From NCBI GenBank assembly GCA_030068075.1, contig CM057844.1, positions 3,472,001 to 3,536,000 of the forward strand: a stretch of 64,000 nt of DNA, read 5' to 3'. Of this stretch, positions 23,726 to 34,544 are shown one piece after another (within the stretch, counting starts at the first letter, position 1; each line of letters opens with the position of its first letter). Origin of the DNA: Paguma larvata. Taxonomy: Eukaryota > Chordata > Mammalia > Carnivora > Viverridae. A model generated the notes under the pieces. That model searched no databases and had not been told where the DNA came from. It saw nothing but the letters and a program-made list of their open reading frames with translations. A program made the position numbers and the translations under genes.

Positions 23726-25835
23726 GAAGAGCTAAACATTAGTGTTAATATGGAAGCCTTTAATGGTAATAACAGAGTGTGATGTGGAATCTCCAAATCG
23801 TATGATGGTGGACATCAGCTTCAGCATCATTTTACAGGCCTGTAGACTAGTATGAGTCAGAAACCACAACCATAAGAGGCCAACACTGAATTATTTGCAG
23901 CAGTACTGACAGGCCAATGTCTTAGAAGAGATAGGGCTCAAATTATAAGCAAATGAAGGCAAAAATGTCTTTAGGACATCATGAACTATGGATATTAGCA
24001 GGAGTTCCTCAGTTAATCTGTGCAAACTGTTTTTTCTGGTACATGGTTCTAGAATAAAAAGCCACTGTGATTCATAAAACCATGGTCGCAGAATGTGAAA
24101 TTGCCATGGTGAAGAAACTGTGCTTTGTGTTCTTGGTAACATACTAACTCAGGCTGAGGTTGTACCTGCTAGAATTTTCTGGAATATTAACTCCTTCCTG
24201 TTGACCTTCAAAGGCTCTAAATGACTTTTTTCTGGAGAGGTTGTAAAGATGATTAGAAATGTGTGCCACTTCAGGAAGCGAAACATGGTTTGAAGCTCTC
24301 AAGTTGTGTTCTAGAGATGACCAAGTGCAAACTGAATAGATTGTACTCTGGGCAGCAGAACATCACCAACACCTTATAAGGGGCAATGGGCATCCAAATT
24401 CACATTTTTCTCCCAACCCCACCCCTGCCTCCTGACCCAGTATCTGATGCCGGCCTTCTTGGAGTCTCTCCAAAGTTCTTATTCCACTGATCCATTAGAG
24501 ACATGGTGCAATATCAGACATCTTAGAGATTTTTCAACTGTTGTATTTCATGCTTGAATACTTTCTTTCTTCCTGTTTTCTCTCTCCAGGTGACCTCAGA
24601 CACAGTCATGACATCAATTACCAGCTATGCAAATCTTTCCAGAATTCTCTTCTAACTGCCAACCTAACATTTCCACTTTTCCAGGCTTCTTAAATTTAAC
24701 ATAGCTCTTTACAAACACAACGCAGATTTTTCTGCAGTGGTGCTATGGTCTGTAGCTCCATCAGATGTTCCAGCAACATTCCTGGGAAGTCTCTGTCTGA
24801 ATGAAAAATAACAGAATCCTGGGAGAAAATCAGTGAATGGGAGCACCACAGATGATGGATGCTTTGATCACGAATATGCCAACCTAGAGTTAACTTCTCT
24901 CCTCTCATCAAGCTAGGTTTTGGTGCCTGAGCAACTACTAGTGTATCTTGATGCACCTCCTGCTCAAAATCTCCACACTTATCTCTTAGCATAATTCACA
25001 GACATGGCAATAAAAGTGACAATGTATATGCACAAAGAGAAAAAAAAATTCTGCTTAGAGTTCCAGGTAGCTTGTGTAGAAATAGCTGAGTAAGCAGTAA
25101 TCTTGAGAAATTAGCACAGCTCTCTTAGCAGTAATACCTTTGAAAACATTCATCTTTTGCATTCAAAATGAAGCCAGATACATTTGGTCAAGGGCCAGCG
25201 TCGAGTATCATGTTGTAGGTGCATTTTGCTTTGACCAACTTTCCATGTAGAACCAAATGTCTGCTCCACTCTATTATGTTTTAACCAACAACTCAAGAAA
25301 CCTTCAAAGTTTTTCCAACTCATTCAGTATGAATGAAGAAAACATTCCTTTGTTCTGGAAAAACCTTTTCCCCCAATATTTGGCATCAGAGAAACATAAA
25401 TTTCACATTTAAATGCCCCGACCAATTTCATATTCAAATGTCCTGATCTCATTGTATGGTTCGGTTGTAATCAACACATTCATGAGTCATTGACAAGCTT
25501 GGTTTCTTCAAACATGTCTTAGAGCTTGGAATCCTCACTCAGAGCTCAGTTCTAAGGGTTCATATGTTCTTAGTTAGGAAGTCAGCTAGAAATACAAAAG
25601 TGCAGTTTTTCCTTGGCACTGCCTTGGGAAAGGTGATGGTCGTTCTGGGGAAGAGTGAGTTAGGGCAGGAAGGGAGGGGATGAAGGGCTGGGATGATGCT
25701 GTGGAGAGTTTTATTTGGAAATGAATTTTAGCCAAATGACAGGACTCTGAACTATTTGATGATCATTCTTTCCTTCGCTCTCCATTCAAGTTAAACAAAC
25801 AACATTTTTCTATCCCTCCTTTTCTTTTCTTTTAG
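23726..25835. other. Unique non-coding sequence
   Basis: No gene or repeat recognised. A strong pyrimidine tract ending in CAG at 24590 could be a splice acceptor, but no matching donor and open exon could be chosen. The stretch 25140-25530 looks low in repeat content and could be a conserved non-coding block; that cannot be judged from one sequence. Confidence 0.4.
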
Positions 25836-25900
25836 GCTTTTTGAGTGCAACAAAGTTGTGCGTGGTGCCTCCGATTTTAAATATTCCACCAAAAATACAA
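25836..25900 (+). other. Exon-like segment, 65 nt
   Basis: A long pyrimidine tract (TCCCTCCTTTTCTTTTCTTTTAG) gives a near-ideal acceptor, and AA|GTATGT gives an acceptable donor. Two of the three forward frames are open across the segment; one reads LFECNKVVRGASDFKYSTKN, and I do not recognise the product. It could be a coding or lncRNA exon, or chance. No matching partner exon was established. Confidence 0.3.
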
Positions 25901-26129
25901 GTATGTTCATTTTTTTTTTCTCTTCAATGAGCACAACATTTCCAAAAGACCTGGAAAACAAGACATAATTTTAGGACATGAAGTCAGATGAATACGTGCT
26001 ACTGATTCTTTCTTCTGCTAACTAAAATAACACCTTTCCCATGAGCGACCCTCCTCTGCATGACTCCAGGACACCCCAGCAATAGTGACTGTGGACACCT
26101 AGCAAGCATTTGACTGAAAGCTAACCATG

Positions 26130-26295
26130 GCACAGTCAGCCCCTGCAGCCTGTGAGGCAGGTGCCACACTCTCCTCACTTTTCGGATGTGTAAACCAGAG
26201 CTCAAAGTTTCCAAAGTTTCCAAAGTTGCTCATCATGTCAAGCCCATATAGTGAGTAAAGGACAAAGCCAGGGTCTAATGCTCCTGACCAGGGGT
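26130..26295 (-). mobile_element. MIR-like fragment
   Basis: CTCCTCACTTTTCGGATGTG, CAAAGTTGCTCATCATGTC, CATATAGTGAGTAAAGGAC and AGCCAGGGTCTAATGCTCC follow reverse MIR order (CATTTTACAGATG, CTTGCCCAAGGTC, CTAGTAAGTGGC, GCCAGGATTCGAACC). Confidence 0.55.
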
Positions 26296-26521
26296 CCATT
26301 CTGTATACCCCTTTCGACAGCTCTCTGGTGCCTCTATGGCACCACAACAACCTTGCTCATGATTTAATTCACACTAGACCCTGGATCCCTTGATGATGGT
26401 TCTTGTCTTGGGCTTTCTTTGCATCCAGGATGTTACCTCACAAAAGGACTTGTGGATAAATGTATAAGAAATGCCAGCTGATTGAGGCTAAAGATCGTGT
26501 GGGTATATAAAACCGGAGACT

Positions 26522-26677
26522 CAGGGTATCTGTGTGGCTCAGTTGGTGGTGTGCTCCACCTCTTGATTTTGGCTCAGGTCATGGTCTCACGGTCATCTGC
26601 ACTGAACGTGGAGCCTGCTTAAGATTCTTTTTCAATCTCTCTCCCTCTGCCCCTCCCCCCTCTAAAAAATAATAAAT
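26522..26677 (+). mobile_element. SINEC with internal deletion
   Basis: The head TATCTGTGTGGCTCAGTTGG, the box GGCTCAGGTCATGGTCTCAC, then GAGCCTGCTTAAGATTC, a CT-rich tract and an AATAAATTA tail. The flanks TATAAAACCGGAGACTC (26505-26521) and TATAAAACCCCAGAGACTG (26679-26697) form an imperfect TSD. It lacks part of the middle body and is shorter than the complete copies here. Confidence 0.9.
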
Positions 26678-26699
26678 TATAAAACCCCAGAGACTGAAA

Positions 26700-28983
26700 A
26701 AATATGAAAGTAAACTTTATCACTACATGTCTTATTAGTACCAGCTTATATTAATTGTTGTTAAAATTGTGTGGTTTCCAGGCAAAATAAGAAAAGAAAA
26801 CCCAGTAACCCATATTAGCTTTGGTGAATGTATTGGGATCAGGAGGTTTTTTTGTTTGTTTACTTCTCTTTTATGACCACACTATAGTACAATATGGGTG
26901 AAGGGTTATCCAGACACTCCAGTGCAAGGAGTGTCCAAATACAATCTCACCTCCACCCTGAGTCTCTGGCTTGGATCTCACCCAGTAACAGCTGTCAATG
27001 TCCCAGTACCTGAGGATATGGGATGCTCTTTTTCCAGAACCCACTTGTCCCAGTGAAGCTTTTGGGTCTCCCGCAGGTTCTGAAGTCTGGACAGTCCCAG
27101 GGCATGGTCCTCTCCCAGACAGGCACTGTGGGCTTAAAGATGGGAAGGAAAACTCAGCTACTATTTGTGTATGTGGAAGAGACCACTGGCCATCTGGGAA
27201 ATTTCTAGAAGGGTCTGAAAAACCTCTCTTATTCACACAGGCAAAACTGGTCTTAGAATTAGTTCTTGTATTGACTGTCACAAAGAAAGCATCAGAGGAG
27301 ATGACACAGAAGAAGTGGGCTTTGCCACTTCCTAGGGTAAGCGGGCAGAGTGACAGCACTGTGGAGTGGTGTGGGGGCAGGGGTGGTGGCCAGAGAAAGG
27401 GGGAGGGCCCCAGAGGAGAGCTGATGCCAGGCCAAACCACACTGCCATTAGGGCCCCGCCTGGGGTACAGCCCGAAAAGGAGCTGCAGCCAAGGGAGCGG
27501 GTGTCCGGGGTTTTAGGAAAGCCGCCTTGACAGGTAGGGAATGTCAGCTTTCCATAGAGTAACGCTCTGTTCGCCACTTGTCCAAATAGCGATAAATCAC
27601 CAGTAAATTCCTGCTGCTGTCGGGAAGGTTTGGACTTCAAAGCCTAAAATTCACAAACAGGAACCTTTCATTAACTCTGGAAAAAGAATTTCACTTTATT
27701 TCAATTTGTGTATTTCGGTTATTTAATGGAAGCACATATATTGCTGATCAGCATGGCATACTGTTTTGAATCAAATGCCTTTTATTACATAACCATCAGA
27801 CTCTGAAATTACTTGCTTAAATACTACACCAGCTTCATCTGTACCAAATGTTTGAACTTGCTTCCTTAAAAGATGAGACAACTTTGCTTTTTAGTTTAAA
27901 AAAAAAAAAAGCTAGTTTTATTCACTAGATACCATGAGACTAAAATAAATAAATAAACAAAACCTCAAAGCTGTAACATTTTGATTTTCGTGGAGTTCAA
28001 AGCACTACCTTTCTTCATTAAATAATGTAATGCTTCTTTCCTGAGAGAGAGAATAACAGCATGATATCGTCTGGAATTAACTGCCTGGTAGAGTATCGTT
28101 TCTCTGGGGTGAATAGCCTACTTAGACTTTCATTTTGCCTCTTGTCTTCCTGTCTCAGCTGTGCTTAGATATTCATGGTCAGAATTATTTTTTCTTTTCA
28201 TCAGGAACATGCAAAATGGAATAATATTCTTTCCACTGAACATTGCCGCTGCCTGGACCTTTTAAGGTTCAGGTCAAACACCTCTTTTTGTTTTTATTAA
28301 GAGGCATTGCCTCACACAAAGAAAATATTAAACATTGATCTTGAGCAAGAGCATTCAAGAGCAAATTGGGATCTAGCTTATTTTCAGCTGGGACAACCAT
28401 TTCCTTCAGGCTTGACCTGAGGATCAGATATTTGACTCTTCCAGGAATCAAGTGAAGAAGGATAAACACGCAAGTCTGAAGGGAAAAAAAAATGTCAATC
28501 CAACTCACGTTTTCTGTAAGTCGGCGGCAAAACATTTAACTGCCAGCCACTGACAGGATTTGGAAAAGTCATCAGTGGGGAAGTAGCCAAAACACTGCTC
28601 AAGCATGGGTGGTCACCAACAGTAAAAGGAGAGAGAGAGGGAGAGAGAGAGAGAAGGTCTTCATATAAATGCTTGCACAAGATGTGGTACCTATCTGTTT
28701 TTCTATGGGTCTAAGACAGCATCACTGCCAACATCATGCTAGAAGTTCAAATTAAGGAGATACAATGAGGAAGCATTCATATAAACCAGTTAAAACATAG
28801 ATGACCCAGCCATCCATACAGCTTTGGGAGGGCTGGTGTGCACTATGGTTCCTGGTTTCAAGAACAAAATTGCTATATTACATCATATATTTTGCCTCCC
28901 AAAACATATGGTCAGGTGGATCTGATTATCAATCTGGGGTAAAAGTCCCTTCCATTATCAAAGTTTTCTTGTTTTACTGTTAG
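26700..28983. other. Unique non-coding sequence with an open GC-richer block
   Basis: Between 26871 and 27516 both strands stay open for over 170 codons. The plus frame starts with ATG in a weak context at 26998; the minus frame starts with GTG. No domain is recognised and neither frame has splice or promoter support. A purine-rich GAGA run sits at 28628-28656. The rest is AT-rich and unassigned. Confidence 0.4.
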
Positions 28984-29058
28984 CCTGGCTATGCATCAAC
29001 AGGAGACCAAGTTTCCGATAGACAGTATGGCTGCCAACCAGCTCAACACTGAAAACAG
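28984..29058 (+). other. Exon-like segment, 75 nt
   Basis: Preceded by TTTTCTTGTTTTACTGTTAG and followed by ACAG|GTAAAC, a good donor. One frame is open from end to end (LAMHQQETKFPIDSMAANQL…); the other two contain stops. It starts and ends in the same phase. The product is not recognised, and the phases do not join in frame with 25836-25900. It may be chance or a non-coding exon. Confidence 0.28.
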
Positions 29059-29484
29059 GTAAACCTAATACACTTCCGAAGCGCTTGCAAACACTGCCAG
29101 CTTATGAATTTTGTGGGACCAGAAAACTACATTATTTGGGGAAGAGGAGGGTTCCCTATTAGGTTAATCATGCTGATAGCATTGATACACATAAACAAGG
29201 TCTTTGATTTACACTTCCCTCTTTGTTTGGTTAGTAATTCATTTTATTAATGAGGGGCATGTTCTTTAGAAAATATGGGTCGGCATTGTTAGCCTTTCTG
29301 GGGAAACGCTGTGATTGCCCTTGCAAGGCAGCCCAGCTCCAGCACAACCCAGGATTTCCACCACCACCCTTGGACTGTACCAGGGGCCGCCCACTCTTGC
29401 TGTGCTTTGGAGCAAAAGCATCCAAGAGAAAGTTCAGAGGCAACATCTCCCAACTGAACATTATACATTTGTACTCAAAAAGAG

Positions 29485-29516
29485 CTGTTTGTTTGTTTGT
29501 TTGTTTGTTTTGTTTT
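29485..29516. repeat. Left flank of L1-B: probable TSD expanded as (GTTT)n
   Basis: CTG(TTTG)n ending in GTTTTGTTTT resembles CTGTTTTTGTTTTGTTTT at 35889-35906. In element sense the right copy begins AAAAC after TT, again TT/AAAA. The left copy has grown by GTTT units, so the TSD is plausible but not exact. Confidence 0.65.
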
Positions 29517-29671
29517 TCTTTTTTTTATTTTATAATAGTTTATTTTCAAATTGGTTTACATATAACACGCAGTGTTCATCCCAACATGTGTCCTTTTTAA
29601 TGCCGGTCACCCCCTCTCCCCCCTCCCTCATCCCCCTCACCCTCAGTTTGTTCTTAGTCTTTGAGAGTCTA

Positions 29672-32600
29672 TTATGTTTTATCTCCCTCCCTCCCTGTGT
29701 CTTTTTTTTCTTTCTCCTCTTCCCCTCCCCCTGGTTTTTGCTTAGTCTCACAAAGTCCACCTATTCGTGGAAACATATGGTATCTGTCTTTTTCTGACTG
29801 ACTTATTTCACTTAACATAATACCCTCCAGTTCCATCCATGTTGCTACACATGGCCAGATTTCATTTTTTCTCATTGCCACGTAGTAGTCCATTGTATAT
29901 ATGTACCACATCTTCTTTATCCACTTGTCAGTGGATGTGCACTTGGTCTCTTTCCGTGATTTGGCTATTGTCGAAAGTGCTGCTATGAACACTGGGGTAC
30001 ACGTGCTCCTATGCATCAGCCTTCCTGTGTCTCTTGGGTAGATTCCTAGCAGTGCTATTGCTGGGTCAAAGGGTAGCTCTATTTTCATTTTTTGAGGAAC
30101 CTCCACACCGTTTTCCAGAGTGGCTGCACCAGTTTGCATTCCCACCAACAGTGTAGGAGGGTGCCTGCTTCTCCATATCCTCGCCAGCATCTATAGTTTC
30201 TTGATTTGTTCATTTTAGCCACTCTGGTGTGAGGTGGTATCTCATTGTGGTTTTGATTTGTATTTCGCTGATGATGAGTGACATTGAGCATCGTTTCATG
30301 TGTCGGTTGGCCATCTGAATGTCGTCTTTGGAGAAGTGTCTATTCATATCTTCCGCCCATTTCTTCACTGGGTTATTTGCTTTTTGGGTGTGGAGTTTGG
30401 TAAGTTCTTTATAGATTTTAGATATTAGTCCTTTATCCGATATGTCATTTGCGATGATCTTTTCCCATTCCGTTGGTTGCCTATTCGTTTTGTTGGTTGC
30501 TTCTTTTGCTGCGCAGAAGCTTTTTATCTTGATGAGGTCCCAGTAGTTCATCTTAGCTTTTAATTCCTTTGACTTTGGAGACGTGTCGAGTAAGAAATTG
30601 GTGCGTCTTAGGTCAAAGAGGCTTTTTCCTGCTTTCTTCTCTAGGATTTTGACGGTTTCTTGTCTCACATTCAGATCTTTTATCCATTTAGAATTTATTT
30701 TTGGGAGTGGTGTAAGAAAGTGGTCTAGTTCGATTCTTTTGCATGTTGCTGTCCAGTTCTCCCAGCACCATTTATTAAAGAGGCTGTCTTTTTTCCATTG
30801 GATACATTTTCCCGCTTTGTCAAAGATTTGTTGGCCATATACTTGCGGGTCCATTTCTGAGTTTTCTATTCTATTCCATTGGTCTATGTGTCTGTTTTAG
30901 TGCCAATATCAAACAGTCTTGATGACTACCGCTTTGTAGTAACGGTTAAAGTCTGGGGTTGTGATGCCTCCCGCCTTGGTTTTATTATTCGGTATTATTT
31001 TGGCTATTCGAGGACTTTTGTGGTTCCATACAAAGTTTAGGATTGTTTGCTCTAGCTTTGAGAAGAATGCTGGTACAATTTTGATTGGGATTGCATTGAA
31101 TGTGTAGATTGCTTTGGCTAGTATTGCCATTTTCACGATATTCCATCGTGAATTGGATTCTTCCAATCCATGATCATGGGATGTTTTTCCATTTCCTTGT
31201 GTCTTCCTCAATTTCCTTCATAAGTTTTTTATAGTTTTCAGTGTAGAGATCTTTCACATCTTTGGATAGGTTTATTCCTAAGTATTTTATGGTTTTTGGT
31301 GCAATTGTGAAAGGGATTAGCTTCTTTAGTTCTCTTTCTGCTGCTTCATTGTTGGTGTATAGAAATGCCACCGATTTCTGTACATTGATTTTGTACCCTG
31401 CAACTTTGCTGAAATCATGGATCAGTTGTAGTAGGCTTTTGGTGGATTCCATCGGGTTTTCCATGTAAAGTATCATGTCATCTGCAAAAAGTGAAAGTTT
31501 GACTTCCTCCTTGCCCATCTTGATGCCTTTTATTTTGTTTTGTTGTCTGATTGCTGATGCTAAGATTTCCAACACTATGTTAATTAGCAGTGGCGGGAGT
31601 GGACACCCCTGTCGTGTTCCTCATGTCAGGGGGAAGGCTCTCAATTTTTCCCCATTGAGGATGATATTAGCTGTGGGCTTTTCATATATGGCCTTTATGA
31701 TGTTTAAGTATATTCCTTCTATCCTGACTTTCTCGAGAGTTTTTATTAAGAAAGGGTGCTGTATTTTGTCAAATGCTTTTTCTGCATCTATCGAGAGGAT
31801 CATATGATTCTTATCTTTTCTTTTGTTAATGTGATGTATCACGTTGATTGATTTGCAAATATTGAACCAGCCCTGCAACCCAGGGATGAATCCTACTTGA
31901 TCATGGTGTATAATTCTCTTTATATGCTGTTGGATTCGATTTGCTAGTATCTTGTTGAAAATTTTTGCATCCATATTCATCAGGGATATTGGCCTGTAAT
32001 TCTCTTTCTTTCCTGGGTCTCTATCTCCTTTGGGAACCAGAGTGATGCTGGCTTCATAGAATGAGTCTGGGAGTTTTCCTTCCCTTTCAGATTTTTCGAA
32101 CAGCTTGAGGAGGATAGGAATTAACTCTGTTTTAAATGTCTGGTAAAATTCCGCAGGAAAGCCATATGGTCCAGGGCTTTTATTTGCTGGGAGGTTTTTG
32201 ATAACTGATTCTATTTCTTCACTAGTTATGGGTCTGTTCAAATTTTCTATTTCTTCCCGTTTGAGTTTTGGTAGCGTGCGGCAATTTAGGAAGCTGTCCA
32301 TTTCTTCCAGATTGCCAGGTTTGGTGGCATATAATTTTTCATAGTATTCTCTGATGATTGCTTGTATCTCTGAGGGATTGGTTGTAATTTCTCCCTTTTC
32401 ATTCACGATTTTATCTATTTGAGTTCTCTCTCTTTTCTTTTTGAGAAGCCTGGCTAGAGGTTTGTCTATTTTGTTTATTTTTTCAAAGAACGAGCTTTTG
32501 GTTTCATTGATCTGTTCCACTACCTTTTCTGTTTCCATATGATTAATTTGTGCTCTGATCATTGTTATTTCTCTCTTTATGCTGGGCTTGGGTTGTTTTA

Positions 32601-33654
32601 GTTGTTCTGCTTCTAGTTCCTTTAGGCGTGCTGTTAGAATTTGTGTTATTGATTTTTCTTGTTTCTTGAGATGGGCCTGGATTGCAATATATTTCCCTCT
32701 CAGGACTGCCTTTGCTGCATCCCAGAGCGTTTGGATTGTTGTGTTTTCATTTTCATTTGTTTCTATGTATTTTTTAATTTCTTCTCTGATTTCTTGGTTG
32801 ACTCGCTCATCTTTTAATAGGTTATTTCTTAGCCGCCATGTTCTTGGATATTTTCCAGGCTTTCTCCTGTGGTTGATTTCAAGTTTCAAAGCATTGTGGT
32901 CTGACAGTGTACACGGTATGATCTCAATTCTTTTATATTTATTCAGAGCTTCCCTGTGCCCCAGAATATGGTCTATCTTGGAAAATGTACCGTGTGCAGA
33001 TGAGAAGAACGTAAATTCCTTTGCTTCTGGATGAAGGACCCTAAAGATGTCTGTGAGGCCCATCTGTCCTAATGTGTCATTCAGGGCTATTGTTTCTGCG
33101 GAGATTTTCTGTTTTGTGGATCTATCCAATGCTGAGAGTGGAGTGTTGAGATCCCCTACTATTAGGACATTTTTATCGATGAGGTTGCTAATGTTTGTAA
33201 TTCGTTGTTTTACAAATTTGGGTGCCCCCGAATTCGGTGCATAGATATTTACAATTGTTAGCTCTTCCTGCTGGATGGTCTCTGAGACTATTATATAATG
33301 TCCTTCTTCATCTCTTATTACATCATTCATTTTAAGGTCTAATTTGTCTGATACAAGCGTGGCTACTCCGCCTTTCTTCTGACTTCCAGTAGCATGGTAG
33401 ATAGTTCTCCATCCCCTCACTTTCAATCTGAAGGTGTCTTCAGGTTTAAGATGAGTTTCTTGAAGACAACAAATAGATGGGTCTTGTTTTTGAATCCATT
33501 CTGTTATCCTGTGTCTTTTGATTGGCGCATTTAGTCCATTTACATTCAGTGTTAATACTGAAAAATATGGGCTTACAGTCACTGTATTATCTGTAAGTTT
33601 CATGTTTGTAAGGCTGTCCCTGGCAGTCCGTGTTCTTTGCAACCTTTCCTTCAT
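29672..33654 (-). pseudogene. L1-B ORF2 (endonuclease/reverse transcriptase), interrupted
   Basis: The frame opens at ATG 33654, overlapping the ORF1 TGA as ATGA; the likely start by family comparison is the ATG at 33603 (MKLTDN). The endonuclease domain is readable: [31 protein letters not shown] and SDHNALK. The RT begins well ([30 protein letters not shown]) but stops at a TGA (31621-31623) just before the GTRQGCPL motif. After it the FADDMILY catalytic box is still readable (31174-31575), followed by TGA 31174, TGA 30909 and TAA 30897, and a 4-nt deletion frameshift near 30.22 kb. The C-terminal cysteine-containing region and terminus read to 29672. No active enzyme can be made without the RT catalytic box. 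Confidence 0.92.
31135..31165. repeat. Quasi-palindromic insertion in L1-B ORF2
   Basis: Compared with the same point in L1-A (near 11490), L1-B has about 13-16 extra bases that create two small hairpins: CACGAT…ATCGTG and ATTGGA TTC TTCCAAT. The added bases are inverted copies of the adjoining sequence. They disturb the ORF2 frame. Confidence 0.75.
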
Positions 33655-34544
33655 AGAGTGCCCCTCAGGATCCCTTGCAGTGCTGGCTTATTTGTGATAA
33701 ATTCTTTCAGTTTTTGTTTGTTGGGAAAAACCTTGATCTCTCCTTCTATTCTGAATGACAGGCTAGTCGGATACAGAATCCTTGGTTGCATGTCCTTCTT
33801 GCTCATCACATTGAAGATATCCTACCATTCCTTTCTGGCTTGCCAAGTTTCTGTAGATAAGTCTGCTACTACCCTTATATGTCTGCCTTTGTATGTTAGG
33901 GTTCTTTTGTCCCTAGCTGCTTTCAGGATCCTCTCCCTATCTTTGTATTTTGCCAGCTTCACTATGATGTGCCGTGCAGAAGGTCTATTCAAGTTACGTC
34001 TGAGGGGAGTTCTCTGTGCCTCTTGGATTTCCATGCCTCTTTCCTTCCTCATGTTGGGGAAGTTCTCAGCAATGATTTGTTCAAGAACCCCTTCGACTCC
34101 TTTCTCTCTCTCTTCTTCCTCTTGAACTCCTCTGATAGGGATATTGTTTCTTTTGAGTGCATCGCTCAGCTCTCGAGTTCTCCTTTCCTGTTCCTGGATC
34201 AGCTTCTCTCTCTTTTTATCTGCTTCCTCTTTTGCAATGATTTTGTCTTCTAATGCACTAACTCTTTCCTCTACCTCTTCAATCCGTGCTGTGGCTGCTT
34301 CCAGTTTCCCTTGTATTTCTTCCAATGTCTTTTTTAATTCTTCCTGACCATTTTTAAGGTCCTTGAACTCTGCCGCGCGGGACCCCTTGCATTCATCTAA
34401 GCTTTTTTCAAGGCCAGCGATTAGTTTTATGATTATCATTCTATATTCATGTTCTGTTATGTTGCTTATATCTGTTTTCGTTAATTCTTGAGCTGTCACT
34501 GCTTCTCGTAGATTCTTTTGAGGAGAATTCTTCCATTTCGTCAT
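33651..34544 (-). pseudogene. L1-B ORF1 (RNA-binding coiled-coil protein) with in-frame TAG
   Basis: The ATG at 34544 opens 240 codons: a short N-terminus, a charged heptad-rich coiled coil (about residues 20-125, for example LEKSLDECKGSRAAEFKDLK), then the RNA-recognition and C-terminal regions (NIPIRGVQEEEE, FPNMRKERG, HIIVKLAKYKDRERILKAAR). TAG at 33822-33824 stops the frame within the C-terminal domain; a further 56 in-frame codons, including MQPRILYP and [13 protein letters not shown], lead to TGA at 33651. ORF1p normally trimerises and coats L1 RNA, and the lost segment belongs to the nucleic-acid-binding CTD. The same TAG is in L1-A. Confidence 0.93.

Noticed and set aside
24561..24660. 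Strong pyrimidine tract with CAG at 24590 as an exon start
   Set aside because: The following sequence gives no convincing donor or distinctive open frame, so it was mentioned only as context.
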